Positions 1-9,140 of a stretch of 26,778 bases of DNA are shown piece by piece (the stretch's first letter is position 1; each line of letters opens with the position of its first letter). Below the pieces are notes generated by a model. It was not told the DNA's origin. It saw nothing but the letters and a program-made list of their open reading frames with translations, and ran no database searches. The translations under genes and the position numbers were made by a program. The stretch lies in the NCBI GenBank assembly GCA_046590195.1, contig JBKJTP010000099.1, positions 1-26,778 of the forward strand, written 5' to 3'. This DNA is from JBKJTP01 sp046590195 (GTDB taxonomy: Bacteria > Bacteroidota > Ignavibacteria > Palsa-1295).

Positions 1-162
1 GACAAGGCTAAGTTCGCTACGCCGACGACTGTCCTCATCGACGACCGCAGCAAGAGCATCGACCCATGGGTTGCGGCCGGTGGTATTGGTATTCTGCACA
101 CCAGTTCGGCTACTACCATCGCTCGCCTCAAGGAAATCATCCGTGAACATGCAGTCGCATAG
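1..162 (+). CDS. HAD-like hydrolase, C-terminal fragment (5' end outside window)
   Basis: The plus-strand frame starting at base 1 is open to a TAG at 160-162 and gives 53 residues with no start codon, so the gene begins outside the window. The fragment contains TVLIDDRSKSIDPW followed by AAGGIGILHTSS and a final ATTIARLKEI helix. This pattern (hydrophobic strand, DDR, then AGG and a Thr/Ser segment) resembles the last acidic motif of HAD-superfamily phosphatases, such as the 5'(3')-deoxyribonucleotidase-like proteins common in phages. The catalytic N-terminal DxD motif lies outside the window, so activity cannot be judged. The next gene starts inside it with a 14-base overlap, so the two are probably cotranscribed. 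The family call is from motif memory only. Confidence 0.55.
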   Translation, partial: DKAKFATPTTVLIDDRSKSIDPWVAAGGIGILHTSSATTIARLKEIIREHAVA

Positions 163-388
163 CATCCAGAAAGGTGACCTAGTGTCGTTTCGCATATCTA
201 CAGTCAAGTACGAGCCTACATGGAGGCAAATGTTCATCCAACCGCCGGGTAATGTCTCCGCCACCGGGTTTGATGTACAGGAGAAGGTATATGCGAGGCG
301 AGTTATGAATGTTACGGAATCCTCCGTGTGGTTAAGATTCCAGAAGAAGATTCTCCATCTTCGACTTGAGCAAGTCAGGAAGCTATAA
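149..388 (+). CDS. small hypothetical protein, 79 aa
   Basis: I chose the ATG at 149 rather than the upstream in-frame ATG at 71, because the earlier part overlaps the hydrolase fragment in another frame and reads as non-protein-like. From 149 the product begins MQSHSIQKGDLVSFRI, a KGD-x-V pattern typical of small beta-barrel (SH3/KOW-like) folds, and ends in a basic helix-like stretch, LRLEQVRKL. It overlaps the end of the hydrolase gene by 14 bases, suggesting translational coupling. It is followed within 3 bases by a strong terminator shared with the large minus-strand gene. No specific function is recognised; the SH3-like suggestion is weak. Confidence 0.6.
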   Translation: MQSHSIQKGDLVSFRISTVKYEPTWRQMFIQPPGNVSATGFDVQEKVYARRVMNVTESSVWLRFQKKILHLRLEQVRKL

Positions 389-390
389 TA

Positions 391-416
391 AAAAAGGCCC
401 CGAAAGGGGCCTTTTT
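391..416. terminator. bidirectional intrinsic terminator
   Basis: An 11-bp perfect stem (391-401 with 406-416) closes a GAAA loop; the stem is GC-rich in the middle and flanked by A and T runs on both sides, so it can stop transcription in both directions. It sits between the plus-strand gene ending at 388 and the convergent minus-strand fibre gene ending at 415, and overlaps the last bases of the latter. Confidence 0.9.
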
Positions 417-3400
417 ATAGTGCAGCGAGACCAGCATTGTAATGGTTCAAGACCTCAGTAGGGGTCAATGGACGTGCATAAAATGCAACTTCGTCTATAT
501 TACCATCTAGCGTTTCATAAGCACCATCAACACCAACATAATTGTAAATAAGATCGAACTGTGCTGGTTCACCGACACCGTTACGAACAATCTCGATACC
601 GTTGCGGTAGATTATCCACTCACCATCAGATGCTACCGTCAGTACGACATGCTGCCATACATCCCATTCGAACTGGGCCGGAATATCTACCCAATCACCG
701 TTCCAACCCGGACCGTAGAAGTAGAACTCCTGAATATCATTTGCCGGAACAGCAAAGTCGGCATAACAGTATATTTCGAAACCCTGACCGGAATAATTCA
801 ACCCGTCGATGGCTCTACCGAACATGGTAGCGTAATAATAGTTGTCAACGGATGGACGCTTTAGCTTCATCCAGCATTCAGTAGAATATCCCGTGACAGA
901 ATAGTCAGCGGTATCTATTATCGTGTCAAGCTCAAATCCACGCAACGTAGTATAAGTGATGTCCTGATTGATGAAACCAGAAGAACTGCTAATACCGTCT
1001 GCTATCAAGCCGGCATTGTTTGCAAGTGATTCATCCAATACCGTCAAATCATTAACACCAACCTCATCTTCAATTGTCGTTCCTCCGACCAGTGTACTAA
1101 ACCGATAATAATGCTCCGGAGTATCACCCAATATTTCAATGGCATAAAGTGCGCCGGGGTCTGCCAGCGAAGGAGTCGGAGTAGGAGTTGCGCCGGCTGA
1201 AGGGGACGTTGTGACTGTTGGAGTCGGCGTCACGGTACGTGTCGGTGTCGGTGTTGGTGTCTTTGTCGGTGTCGGTGTCGGCGTTACCGTAATTGTCGGC
1301 GTTATGCTAACCGTTGGCGAAGGCGTTGGCGAAGGCACTATGTCATTCGCAATACCAGCGTTGTAATTTTCCAACACTTCACCGGAAGTCAGTACGTCAG
1401 GATAGAATGCAATCTCATCGAACAGACCATCAAAAGCATTGGTCCCATCATATCCGATAGTGTTTATGTTTGTCACTGTAGCAGTTGCGGTAGCCGTTGC
1501 TGCCAACGCACCGTTGATGTAGTACTTCAGATTGCCAGCGCCGGCACCGGAACAGGTGACCACGACGTGATTCCACTGGTTGTTTGTAACGACCGCAGTA
1601 GAAACCGTGCTTACGGAATCCACGCCCAGCATTCTTACCGTATTGCTGACTAGGTTCAGGCCATTATCGGCCAGCGTCTCGGACAGGCCGGTGGACACGA
1701 ATAGTGGGCGACGCGCAGCCGCTGAAGTGTATGGGAAGACCCATAGCTCGGCGGACCATGGAGAGGTCGTCTGAATGGCCGTAGTGGTGTTAATCTGATT
1801 CGGGGTTGTCAGCGTCGGCTTCTTAGTTAGAATCTCCACGGCTTTGTTACTGACGCTACCGCTGCCACGAAGGATGGTTCCTAGACCATGTAAGTCATTA
1901 CCGTTCACGAAGTCGCCGAAGTCATAACCACGCTCTGCTAGCGTCCAGTAATGGTATGGCTGCTTGAGCATTACCGTCTGGAAGTAGGTACCATTCAGAA
2001 CGGCACTGGCAGAAACCGATGGCGTCGGGGATGGAGTCACCGAAATAGTCGGAGTTACCGTAATTGTTGGTGTAACAGTGCGAGTGGCGGTTGGTGTCGG
2101 CGTAACAGTACGTGTAACCGATGGTGTCGGTGTCATTGTTACACCGGCTGCTGGGGACTTGGTTGGCGTTGGGGTAATAGTGCTAGTAACCGATGGAGTT
2201 GGTGTTGGCGTCGGCGTCAAGTTTGTCGGTGTTGGCGTTGGTGTACGGGATGGCGTTGGCAGCGGTGTCTGGGTTAGAGCCAAGTCAGAAATCGCCCGGA
2301 TGTAATTATCCCGAACGCCGGTACGCGAAATGTTGTAGTTGTAAATGACTACTTCGGCAATTTCACCACGGAATACCTGACTGTCAGCGTTCGTACCAAT
2401 GTGAGTGATGGACTTGTTGCGCGGGTCGATACTAAAGTCACCAACGAAACGACCATTGACATACACACTGGCTAGTTCATTGAGACCGCTTGAGTTTACA
2501 TCGCGTAGTGCGCCGATGTTGGTAAAGTGATTCTTGACAAGAATGTGAGTCCATACGTTCTCACCAAGCTCGGACATGTTTACAACACCATCGGTATAAC
2601 CATTGAAAGCGATTCGAGTCGAACGACCGGCCGCATCGTATACTACTAGAGTATTGGATTCCGGTGCTAACTGAATGGAAAAGTTGGAGTCGGTGCCGAT
2701 AATAGTACGGTAATCGCCTGTTTTCGGACCCGGCTTAATCCACGCTTCGACGGAGAATACCAGCGGCAACGGGATCGGCGTGTCGAACTCGAAACCACCA
2801 TCCAGTGTACCATTCATGCTCAACGAACCACGGCGGAAACCGGAGTTGTTTACTGTTGTCGAGCCGAGAACCGTACCCGTGACAGCGCCTATTAGGTTAT
2901 ACTCATCAAGCCCTGTATGCCACGAGAAATGGTGGATAGGCTTGAGCAACTTAGCTCCCATGTAAACGGGACCGATAGCATGGGACTCAACTACGTCGTC
3001 GATGTCCGGAGCCGTATAGCTAGATGGTAGCTCGACGGAGCGAGCCATACCACGGAAGAAGTCGTTGTAGAACTGATGATTCGGGTCGTGTATCGAAACA
3101 GAACCGCTAGCATGGCCTTCGGCAAAGGATACGGCGATGAGCGTGTTACCAGCATTGGTCAGCCGATGAATGAACGAGAAGTCGAACTGGTAAGTGCCTG
3201 TTTTGGTCGGAGTGATAACGTCCGCAAGCTGCCACACCGAGTCCTGTAGGTCGTAAATCAACGCCGGGCCATCAGCAATGCTACGGTAACCCGGAGAAAC
3301 TAATGATACGGATATGCGGCTTCCGCAGAAGTCTACACCGGCATAGAACGTACCGCTAGCGTAGCCACCGAAACCGATGTCGTTGGAAGCGTAGATACCG

Positions 3401-6400
3401 TCCTTCATATGCGCGTCCGGGCTCATAATCAACTGGTAAGGTTCCCAGTTTCCGGAGACTTTCTTGAATACGATTAGGCAATCCGACTCATCCAGTGCAT
3501 GATATCCATCCTGCATCAGCATCGGTTGGGTGGAAGCGATGATTACGAAATACTGACCGTCGTCAGAGAACGCCAATGTCTTGGTATTCTCTTCAATGGA
3601 CAATCCATTAGCAGTGTCTAGCGTGGCAATGCCATAGCCAGATACGAACTTGTCGAAGGTGAACTTCTGAACTTCTGACCAGACTCCGACACTCTTGCGC
3701 CAAGAATGAATGACAGAGTTACCGTAGGGGCCTGCATTGAACTCATTCGTGATGAGCATTTCCAGACCATCTGGTGACATGTGGACGTTGCGAATTCTCG
3801 ATGTGTAGTATAGCGGTGGAATACTAAATGCATTGTCAAGAACGATAGGTAGCGTGTGGGCTAGTGTATACGTGCCACCACTTAGCTCATAGACGTAAAC
3901 GGTCTGGGTTGAAGTTGTGGATGAAGATGACACGGTGACCGGGTTGTTGTATACGGCGAAGGACGTACCGTCCGCCGACATAGCAATACGCTCAATGTCA
4001 AGGATGACAGGCGTAATAGTCTGTGCAAGAGCCCATGTTCCGGAAGTTTGCTTGATGTACAGCAACTCCTTAGCAGAGCTTGCGTTGGTGGTCTGCATCA
4101 CCAGATGCACACCGTCAGACGAGCATTCCATGGTCTTCGTGGAAATCAATAATCCCGTTAGGTCCAGTGTCTGGACTAGTGTCCAGACGTTCGTCGTAGG
4201 ATTACGCTCGCGAATACGGACGTAATCTGTAGCACCACCATTGTCATAGTTGAAGAAGTAGTTACCATCCTTCGAAATGGCAAGCGCGTTACCATAGAAC
4301 GAAGCGGTCGGAGTAATGTCCGTGCTGAACGGTGCTGACTCGTTAGAGCGACGGTAATTTACAACCTTACCGGCAATACCTAGGTTATAGTGATTGGTAA
4401 TCTGTTCCTGCGTAAGCTCATACTCGTAGATTGCCATCTCGTCAATATAGCAGCGCATCGGATTGGACTGCTCGTCACTGAAGAAGCGTGGGATATTGAC
4501 ATAGTTAAAGCGTTCTACCGGAATTGACATGGTGTGGAGCAGAACGGAATTGAGGTAGAAACGATAGTAACCGTCACGGTCCAGTGTAATTACGAAATGA
4601 TTCCAATCTTCATATACATACGCCGCTGCCGAAATTCCCGTGGTATAACCGACGCCACCATTGCCAGCAAAATACATATTGAAAGTATTCACAATGCCAC
4701 TGCGGATTAACTGTACAACTATGTCAGTCGGATTCTGTATTTCAAAATTACCGCTGAAGATAGTAGTGGTTGTTCCGTTCGGAGCCGAGTATGGGAATAT
4801 CCAAATCTCGTGGGATACGCCACCGTTGTAGTCGATGATTGGGAACTTGTCCATCATCGTCAGCGCCTGACTGTCAAATGCTAGGCAACCCGTACCACCG
4901 ATAGCATACGCATCGGTTACACCAGTACCACCACTAATGAATCGAGTGGAACCAATCGGCATGCGATTGATTAGGTCATAATGAATGAATATGTACTGTG
5001 CATGTTCCGGTATCTGAACTTCATCGAACGTCCAATAGTATTTCGGATTGTCGTGAATAACCTGCGTCTGATAATCAGAGATTCCAAGAGAAGACGGTGT
5101 AATTGATGGAGTGAGAGTGATGGTAGGCGTTGGTGTCGGCGTCAGTGAAACCGGAGTTAGCTGCCCCGACATAAGCTGGATAAGAGTGTTGGAGGCTGCA
5201 CCATTAGGCTGGAAGGAGCCGAATAGTTCGGTGAAGGTGCGAGTGTCATGGTCCCAGTGAATGACGGACGAATTGGAATTGATAGAGTTCGGCGTACTGT
5301 ATAGGATATTGGTGACATCCGAGTACAACTGAAGACCGGAGTATCCACCGGAATCGTACCGTAGTGTCACTGGCGTATCCCAATCGTAGGTGTTGCTGCG
5401 GAACTGTGCGCCGTGAATCTGCGAGGTGGCGTTGGATATGAAGAAGAAATACAACTCTTCAGTAACAATAACCTGCGAGATACTAGCGAATGGTGCCGGA
5501 ACGACCGCTACTTCGATTAGCTTGTTTTCTACTATCTGATATACATTGGTAGTGGTAAATAGCAAGTCATTCTTGACACGCAGGACATTACCAGAATACG
5601 CATTGGTAGCGATGGTCTTAATATCGGTGCCGTCAAACTGGTGCCAGTAGCCGTCTAGAAATATGTTATTCCCACTCGTCTTCATGCCGTTCTGAGCCAC
5701 GGTGTCGGACGCGTATTCCTGTGTGAAGTAATGGGCAAGCGGACGAATCTCATCCTTATCCTCATCAAACTCCGCGATGACAATACCACGCTTCGCCGAA
5801 GCGTAATACTCGTTGAACAGGTCATGGTAGAAGGTACCGGATAGAACGAACTTGTCGTTGTCCAGTTTACCGATAGCAGTATAGCCAGTATAAGACCGGT
5901 TGGAATGTTCCAGCATCTTGGCTGTGGACGTGAGCGCACCACCGTCACTTAGAGTGTATACCCGTAGATAAGTGTTCGGACCGGAAGAACCCCTGTAGAT
6001 AACGAATAGACGATTTCCTATCTTCTCCATACCGAATACGCTGTTGAACGTGGTAGGTAGAGTGATGGTTTCTTGGTCCACAATCACGGCGGAATAGGCC
6101 GGGGTAGAGTTCGGGCCTACCTGACCATAGCCGATAGCGCGAGCGCCGAAGTTATCAGAGACCACACCAAAGAACTCTTCAACTATAGGGCTAGGGGTAG
6201 GAGTCGGAGTAACAGTCGGGGTCGGCGTCGGGGTAATCAACGGCACGATAGTGATTTGCAGCTTCTCACCTATGACCACGTGGATATTGGTGGACTTTGG
6301 AGTATCGCAAAGCTCATCAGCATCGAAACCGGGATTAGTAATATAACCGTACATACGAAGTTCATCGTATACTTCGTCGGTGAATAGTTGGTCGGCTAAC

Positions 6401-7362
6401 ACAACGTGAGTCTGGTTGGCCGTCAGATCGTAATAGGAGTCGGCAATGCGATACTCGCGCTCGCTATCGTCAATCGTGTCATGTAGCCAGACGTGACGTG
6501 GCCCTATGAGGCCAGTGCGTAGCTGTAGGGAGCCGTTATTCTCATAGGAAGTTGTAGCGAACAGATTACCCGTCTTCAATGTTACAACAGTGTTACCATC
6601 GCTGTTGAGCGTTGCTTCCGCGACTGGATAGAATCCTTGGTTCTTAGCCTGTGTTTCAGTTTCAAGGTAACCATCGCCAATGGTGCCGCTCAGAACACGG
6701 TTACCGGCGATTGTGACTATGGTCACATTGTCAGCATAGTAGAATACAGCATTGGACACGCCATAGCGGCCATCTAGACCACGCGAGCCTGTGACTCGAA
6801 ATTCTCTCTTGCCAAGTAACTCTGTTTCGACGTTGCCGGACACGGTGAATGTGTTCGCGGTGAAGTCAGTAAGCTGGTAGACATTGAAGGGGGCGATCAG
6901 GAATAGTTTATGACGAATGAAATCGGCTGTATGATTACCCTTCAGTAGAAGGCTACCGTAGTCGATTTGTAGTATCTGAATGCGGCGGTCGAAAGTGAAG
7001 TTACCATCGAATGAAAGACGGTCTTCCTCGACAAAGGTGTCTTGAATAGTGTGGGTAGCAACGAGGTCCGAATTGTCCCAGATGATGCCGTATCCACCTA
7101 GACACTGGAACAAGTCACAGCAGTTATCGTTGGAGAATCCACACTCGTCGAACACCAGACCCCAGCCGACCGCTTTACATAGCGCGGTATTGGCATACGT
7201 GATTTGAGCGAACATACTGTCCGTAATGGACACTTCGACTGTTTCCGCGAATTTATAGCGTTCAACCACTTCCAATAGCTTGGTGTGATATGGCTTTACG
7301 TCGAGGAAATACTTGACGAAAGCGTCAATGGGACGCAGGTTGGTGGAGTCGGAATCTCTCAT
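415..7362 (-). CDS. giant modular virion protein (fibre/adhesin) with LamG and propeller modules
   Basis: This 2315-residue protein is probably displayed on the virion and binds host surface glycans. By reading: an N-terminal unit (1-376, starting MRDSDSTNLR and containing DVKPYHTKLL) probably anchors it to the baseplate or tail; a Pro/Thr linker (377-393); a beta-propeller-like block (395-735); a second linker (741-757); a concanavalin/LamG-like module (765-998); a second propeller-like block (1003-1430) with repeated SxDG motifs; LamG-like modules at 1465-1690, 1790-2006 and 2070-2313, separated by long Pro/Thr linkers. Three LamG modules end in a shared signature (DE-x-A-x-Y near a final HYN or NYN-x-G). 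The ATG at 7362 lies 29 nt from a late promoter motif. It stands alone between terminators. No chaperone or enzymatic motif was found. Family level is well supported; the exact virion location is inference. Confidence 0.85.
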   Translation of the reverse strand: MRDSDSTNLRPIDAFVKYFLDVKPYHTKLLEVVERYKFAETVEVSITDSMFAQITYANTALCKAVGWGLVFDECGFSNDNCCDLFQCLGGYGIIWDNSDLVATHTIQDTFVEEDRLSFDGNFTFDRRIQILQIDYGSLLLKGNHTADFIRHKLFLIAPFNVYQLTDFTANTFTVSGNVETELLGKREFRVTGSRGLDGRYGVSNAVFYYADNVTIVTIAGNRVLSGTIGDGYLETETQAKNQGFYPVAEATLNSDGNTVVTLKTGNLFATTSYENNGSLQLRTGLIGPRHVWLHDTIDDSEREYRIADSYYDLTANQTHVVLADQLFTDEVYDELRMYGYITNPGFDADELCDTPKSTNIHVVIGEKLQITIVPLITPTPTPTVTPTPTPSPIVEEFFGVVSDNFGARAIGYGQVGPNSTPAYSAVIVDQETITLPTTFNSVFGMEKIGNRLFVIYRGSSGPNTYLRVYTLSDGGALTSTAKMLEHSNRSYTGYTAIGKLDNDKFVLSGTFYHDLFNEYYASAKRGIVIAEFDEDKDEIRPLAHYFTQEYASDTVAQNGMKTSGNNIFLDGYWHQFDGTDIKTIATNAYSGNVLRVKNDLLFTTTNVYQIVENKLIEVAVVPAPFASISQVIVTEELYFFFISNATSQIHGAQFRSNTYDWDTPVTLRYDSGGYSGLQLYSDVTNILYSTPNSINSNSSVIHWDHDTRTFTELFGSFQPNGAASNTLIQLMSGQLTPVSLTPTPTPTITLTPSITPSSLGISDYQTQVIHDNPKYYWTFDEVQIPEHAQYIFIHYDLINRMPIGSTRFISGGTGVTDAYAIGGTGCLAFDSQALTMMDKFPIIDYNGGVSHEIWIFPYSAPNGTTTTIFSGNFEIQNPTDIVVQLIRSGIVNTFNMYFAGNGGVGYTTGISAAAYVYEDWNHFVITLDRDGYYRFYLNSVLLHTMSIPVERFNYVNIPRFFSDEQSNPMRCYIDEMAIYEYELTQEQITNHYNLGIAGKVVNYRRSNESAPFSTDITPTASFYGNALAISKDGNYFFNYDNGGATDYVRIRERNPTTNVWTLVQTLDLTGLLISTKTMECSSDGVHLVMQTTNASSAKELLYIKQTSGTWALAQTITPVILDIERIAMSADGTSFAVYNNPVTVSSSSTTSTQTVYVYELSGGTYTLAHTLPIVLDNAFSIPPLYYTSRIRNVHMSPDGLEMLITNEFNAGPYGNSVIHSWRKSVGVWSEVQKFTFDKFVSGYGIATLDTANGLSIEENTKTLAFSDDGQYFVIIASTQPMLMQDGYHALDESDCLIVFKKVSGNWEPYQLIMSPDAHMKDGIYASNDIGFGGYASGTFYAGVDFCGSRISVSLVSPGYRSIADGPALIYDLQDSVWQLADVITPTKTGTYQFDFSFIHRLTNAGNTLIAVSFAEGHASGSVSIHDPNHQFYNDFFRGMARSVELPSSYTAPDIDDVVESHAIGPVYMGAKLLKPIHHFSWHTGLDEYNLIGAVTGTVLGSTTVNNSGFRRGSLSMNGTLDGGFEFDTPIPLPLVFSVEAWIKPGPKTGDYRTIIGTDSNFSIQLAPESNTLVVYDAAGRSTRIAFNGYTDGVVNMSELGENVWTHILVKNHFTNIGALRDVNSSGLNELASVYVNGRFVGDFSIDPRNKSITHIGTNADSQVFRGEIAEVVIYNYNISRTGVRDNYIRAISDLALTQTPLPTPSRTPTPTPTNLTPTPTPTPSVTSTITPTPTKSPAAGVTMTPTPSVTRTVTPTPTATRTVTPTITVTPTISVTPSPTPSVSASAVLNGTYFQTVMLKQPYHYWTLAERGYDFGDFVNGNDLHGLGTILRGSGSVSNKAVEILTKKPTLTTPNQINTTTAIQTTSPWSAELWVFPYTSAAARRPLFVSTGLSETLADNGLNLVSNTVRMLGVDSVSTVSTAVVTNNQWNHVVVTCSGAGAGNLKYYINGALAATATATATVTNINTIGYDGTNAFDGLFDEIAFYPDVLTSGEVLENYNAGIANDIVPSPTPSPTVSITPTITVTPTPTPTKTPTPTPTRTVTPTPTVTTSPSAGATPTPTPSLADPGALYAIEILGDTPEHYYRFSTLVGGTTIEDEVGVNDLTVLDESLANNAGLIADGISSSSGFINQDITYTTLRGFELDTIIDTADYSVTGYSTECWMKLKRPSVDNYYYATMFGRAIDGLNYSGQGFEIYCYADFAVPANDIQEFYFYGPGWNGDWVDIPAQFEWDVWQHVVLTVASDGEWIIYRNGIEIVRNGVGEPAQFDLIYNYVGVDGAYETLDGNIDEVAFYARPLTPTEVLNHYNAGLAAL
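1165..1338 (-). repeat. Pro/Thr-rich low-complexity linker 4 in fibre gene
   Basis: This segment encodes residues 2009-2066, an alternating TPTPTPT / VTPTPT pattern built from near-repeats of GTCGG(T/C)GT on the plus strand. It joins the last two LamG-like modules. Such DNA is prone to slippage and unequal recombination, so copy number may vary between related phages. Confidence 0.9.
2011..2268 (-). repeat. Pro/Thr-rich low-complexity linker 3 in fibre gene
   Basis: This is the longest linker (residues 1699-1784), made of TPTPTPT, VTPTPS and ITVTPT units with one KSPAAG break. A similar SPSAG break appears in linker 4, so the two linkers look related by duplication. Confidence 0.9.
5092..5142 (-). 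repeat. short Pro/Thr linker 2 in fibre gene
   Basis: Residues 741-757 (TPTPTPTITLTPSITPS) separate the first propeller-like block from the first LamG-like module. Confidence 0.85.
6184..6234 (-). repeat. short Pro/Thr linker 1 in fibre gene
   Basis: Residues 377-393 (TPTPTPTVTPTPTPSPI) separate the N-terminal anchoring unit from the rest of the protein. Confidence 0.85.
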
Positions 7363-7389
7363 ATCACTCGTTCATTGAAATAATTTACT

Positions 7390-7398
7390 CTATTTATG
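7390..7398 (-). promoter_or_regulatory. T4-type late promoter for the fibre gene
   Basis: On the minus strand this reads CATAAATAG, one base from the T4 late consensus TATAAATA. It lies 29 nt before the fibre start codon and just downstream of the terminator that closes the preceding operon, which is where a promoter is needed. Confidence 0.7.
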
Positions 7399-7404
7399 AC
7401 AGGG

Positions 7405-7437
7405 ACGAAAAAGAAAGCGGCACCATAAGTACCGCTT
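7405..7437 (-). terminator. intrinsic terminator after the small-gene operon
   Basis: On the minus strand a 9-bp stem (7437-7429 with 7423-7415, one G-U pair) closes a 5-nt TTATG loop and is followed by TCTTTTTCG. It lies downstream of the stop codon at 7455 and upstream of the fibre promoter. Confidence 0.85.
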
Positions 7438-7454
7438 CGGGCGTCAAAAATAGG

Positions 7455-7664
7455 TTACTGTTGGAGGTTGGAAGCTTCGCGGGAGGTAATCTTGTCGATC
7501 AACACCTTCTCTAGTTCATCCACACTATACTTGATAGTACGACAGATGACCTTGATGGTGTTGTCTTTCCCGTCTTGAATTGACTCGATGTCAATCATGC
7601 CCAGCGCGGCGACGATGCCGTGTTCCTTGATGAGGAATAGAAGTGTATCAATATCGGCCTGCAT
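7455..7664 (-). CDS. small hypothetical protein, 69 aa
   Basis: The product begins MQADIDTLLFLIKEHG and ends TSREASNLQQ; it reads as a compact alpha-helical protein with two helical segments around a central GKDNTIKVICR strand-like stretch. The ATG at 7664 is preceded by AAGGA at about 6-nt spacing, a good ribosome binding site that overlaps the stop region of the gene before it. It is the last gene of a three-gene cluster (7455-8031) and is followed by a clear terminator. No family recognised. Confidence 0.75.
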   Translation of the reverse strand: MQADIDTLLFLIKEHGIVAALGMIDIESIQDGKDNTIKVICRTIKYSVDELEKVLIDKITSREASNLQQ

Positions 7665-7673
7665 TTGTAGTCC

Positions 7674-7868
7674 TTATGTTCGACAAGAATTGAACCAGTC
7701 GTCCAGATTACAATACCACGCCATCGTTTCTTGGTCAACGACTGAACCATTTGATTGTATTACTATTTTCTTACTTGAGGCTACAATCGGGGAGCCTTCG
7801 GAACGCTGGTAGTCGATGACTATTGCAGCGGGAGAATCTTTCTTGCAGTATACAAGGCTATTAGCCAA
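7674..7868 (-). CDS. small hypothetical protein, 64 aa, probable TTG start
   Basis: The frame opens with TTG at 7866-7868, overlapping the end of the previous gene by 8 bases, and stops 9 bases before the next start codon. The product MANSLVYCKKDSPAAIVIDY continues with KKIVIQSNGSVVDQETMAWY and ends in a short Cys/Trp-containing tail, which looks like a small beta-rich protein. The TTG start has only a weak upstream AAAGAA element, so translation probably depends on coupling to the upstream gene; a shorter form from an internal ATG (16 residues) is less likely. Function unknown. Confidence 0.55.
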   Translation of the reverse strand: MANSLVYCKKDSPAAIVIDYQRSEGSPIVASSKKIVIQSNGSVVDQETMAWYCNLDDWFNSCRT

Positions 7869-8031
7869 GGTAGTTCTTTACGGTTGAAAAGAACGCTTCG
7901 CTATAGCTCCGGTTCGTTTCAATCTTGTTGCGACGTAGGAGTTCTACGGTCTCGATCAGACGAGCGATACCACTCTCCGGGGTCTGAACGGACTTATTGG
8001 ATGTCAGAATTTCTTCGCTCTGGTGTTCCAT
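7861..8031 (-). CDS. small hypothetical protein, 56 aa
   Basis: This short gene starts at the ATG at 8029-8031. The start is preceded by GAGG at about 8-nt spacing and by a late promoter motif 29 nt upstream, both of which support it. The product starts MEHQSEEILTSNKSVQTPES, continues with an amphipathic helix (ARLIETVELLRRNKIE) and ends AFFSTVKNYLG. It is the first gene of a three-gene cluster that ends at the terminator at 7405-7437. No family recognised. Confidence 0.7.
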   Translation of the reverse strand: MEHQSEEILTSNKSVQTPESGIARLIETVELLRRNKIETNRSYSEAFFSTVKNYLG

Positions 8032-8059
8032 AGTGCATGCCTCATTGTGTTATGCAATG

Positions 8060-8070
8060 TATTTATTTAT
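8060..8070 (-). promoter_or_regulatory. T4-type late promoter for the small-gene cluster
   Basis: The minus strand reads ATAAATAAATA, giving two overlapping copies of the late core, 29 and 33 nt before the ATG at 8031. Confidence 0.65.
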
Positions 8071-8104
8071 CACATATCGAGACAAAAACGAAAAAACTGA
8101 ACAC

Positions 8105-9136
8105 CTACTTCATCATCCCTACCACCAGCTTTGCGGCCGTGCCGAACTTGATATTGTCTACCACAGCCTTGGCAACGTAGAGGCGTCCGTAACGCCTCAC
8201 AGCCTCATCCACGTCCTTAGCGCCGCCCCAGTTGGGGACGGATACGCCCCAGCCCTGACGGATGGCGTCTTCGGCCAGTTTCTTACTGTCACCCTTACGG
8301 TCGGGGACGATGACCTTCTTCCGGGGTGAGCGGTCCAAGAGTTCGACCTGTTGCGAGGACAGCTTATTCTCTAAAGTCGCCACGCCATTCAGGTGGAACG
8401 AATCGAACCAGCCCTCAGTAACGAACAAGGGGGCTTTAATGTTCTCATAGAGCCGGTCCATCCCGAAGATAATGTTAGAACGCGGGGAATCGGGGTTGAC
8501 GTACTTATCTTTGGCCTTACCGTCGAGGTCACGAGCCTGCCAGTAGATGAGATGCCCATCCTTGAACGCCGGGATGATGACGCGGTTCTTCAGGGACTTG
8601 GTTAGCACTTCCTCCCGGACACCCGCATCTTTGTTAGCGACGCCCGTGGACAGGTAGAATGGGTATTTGTCGGGGTTGACCTTCCTACCCAAAAGGTAAG
8701 TCCTAGCCTTGGCGGCAATCAGGTTGTCCGGCTCGGCCTCGGAAAGCAGATAGAAGTGTTCCGGGACTGGAAGCGTTATGATCGGGGTCCGACGAATCTC
8801 TACCTTGGTGGTAGGCGATGTGGAGTTTTTCTTGAGCTTCAACTGAAGAAGCTTGTACTCCTTCATCGGGACGCCGAAGGCTATCAGCGCCGCATACATC
8901 TTGTTGGATAATGGATTGTCACGGGAAGCATCGTAGCTGCCTTCGCAGTCATCGTTGAAGCAGTTGTAGAACGCCATATCGTTCTGGAACAACCAACCGC
9001 CACGCGGACCCTTGGTACGACTGCCATCACCGCATACTTCACACCAGCACGGCCACCAGTTATTTTGTGGCGGACCCGTAAAGCTAACGTAATTTCTTAC
9101 GAGGTCTTCGAACGATTCGTGATTTGGTGTAGCCAT
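8105..9136 (-). CDS. DNA primase (DnaG-like fold, size of T4 gp61)
   Basis: The product makes RNA primers for lagging-strand synthesis. It is 343 residues, close to the length of the T4 gp61 primase. An N-terminal zinc-binding region shows C32-x2-C35 and C59-x4-C64 with an extra C30. A TOPRIM domain follows at about 236-300: PLFVTEGWFDSF supplies the invariant Glu (E241), and VPDRKGD supplies the two acidic metal ligands (D279, D283). The middle part (120-230) fits the polymerase core, including NRVIIPAFKDGHLIYWQARD. The ATG at 9136 follows a GGGGA element that lies in the 3' arm of a terminator-like hairpin. A helicase partner is not seen in this window. The primase call is strong; gp61 orthology is an inference. 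Confidence 0.85.
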   Translation of the reverse strand: MATPNHESFEDLVRNYVSFTGPPQNNWWPCWCEVCGDGSRTKGPRGGWLFQNDMAFYNCFNDDCEGSYDASRDNPLSNKMYAALIAFGVPMKEYKLLQLKLKKNSTSPTTKVEIRRTPIITLPVPEHFYLLSEAEPDNLIAAKARTYLLGRKVNPDKYPFYLSTGVANKDAGVREEVLTKSLKNRVIIPAFKDGHLIYWQARDLDGKAKDKYVNPDSPRSNIIFGMDRLYENIKAPLFVTEGWFDSFHLNGVATLENKLSSQQVELLDRSPRKKVIVPDRKGDSKKLAEDAIRQGWGVSVPNWGGAKDVDEAVRRYGRLYVAKAVVDNIKFGTAAKLVVGMMK

Positions 9137-9140
9137 ATAA

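Noticed and set aside
1165..2268. Repeated GTCGGTGT-type units considered as a CRISPR or tandem DNA repeat array
   Set aside because: The units are in frame and encode TPT linkers of the fibre protein; there are no regular spacers.
1951..2305. Plus-strand frames rich in Arg/Trp/Gly or Val/Gly
   Set aside because: These are the antisense of the Pro/Thr linker in the fibre gene and reflect its low-complexity DNA.
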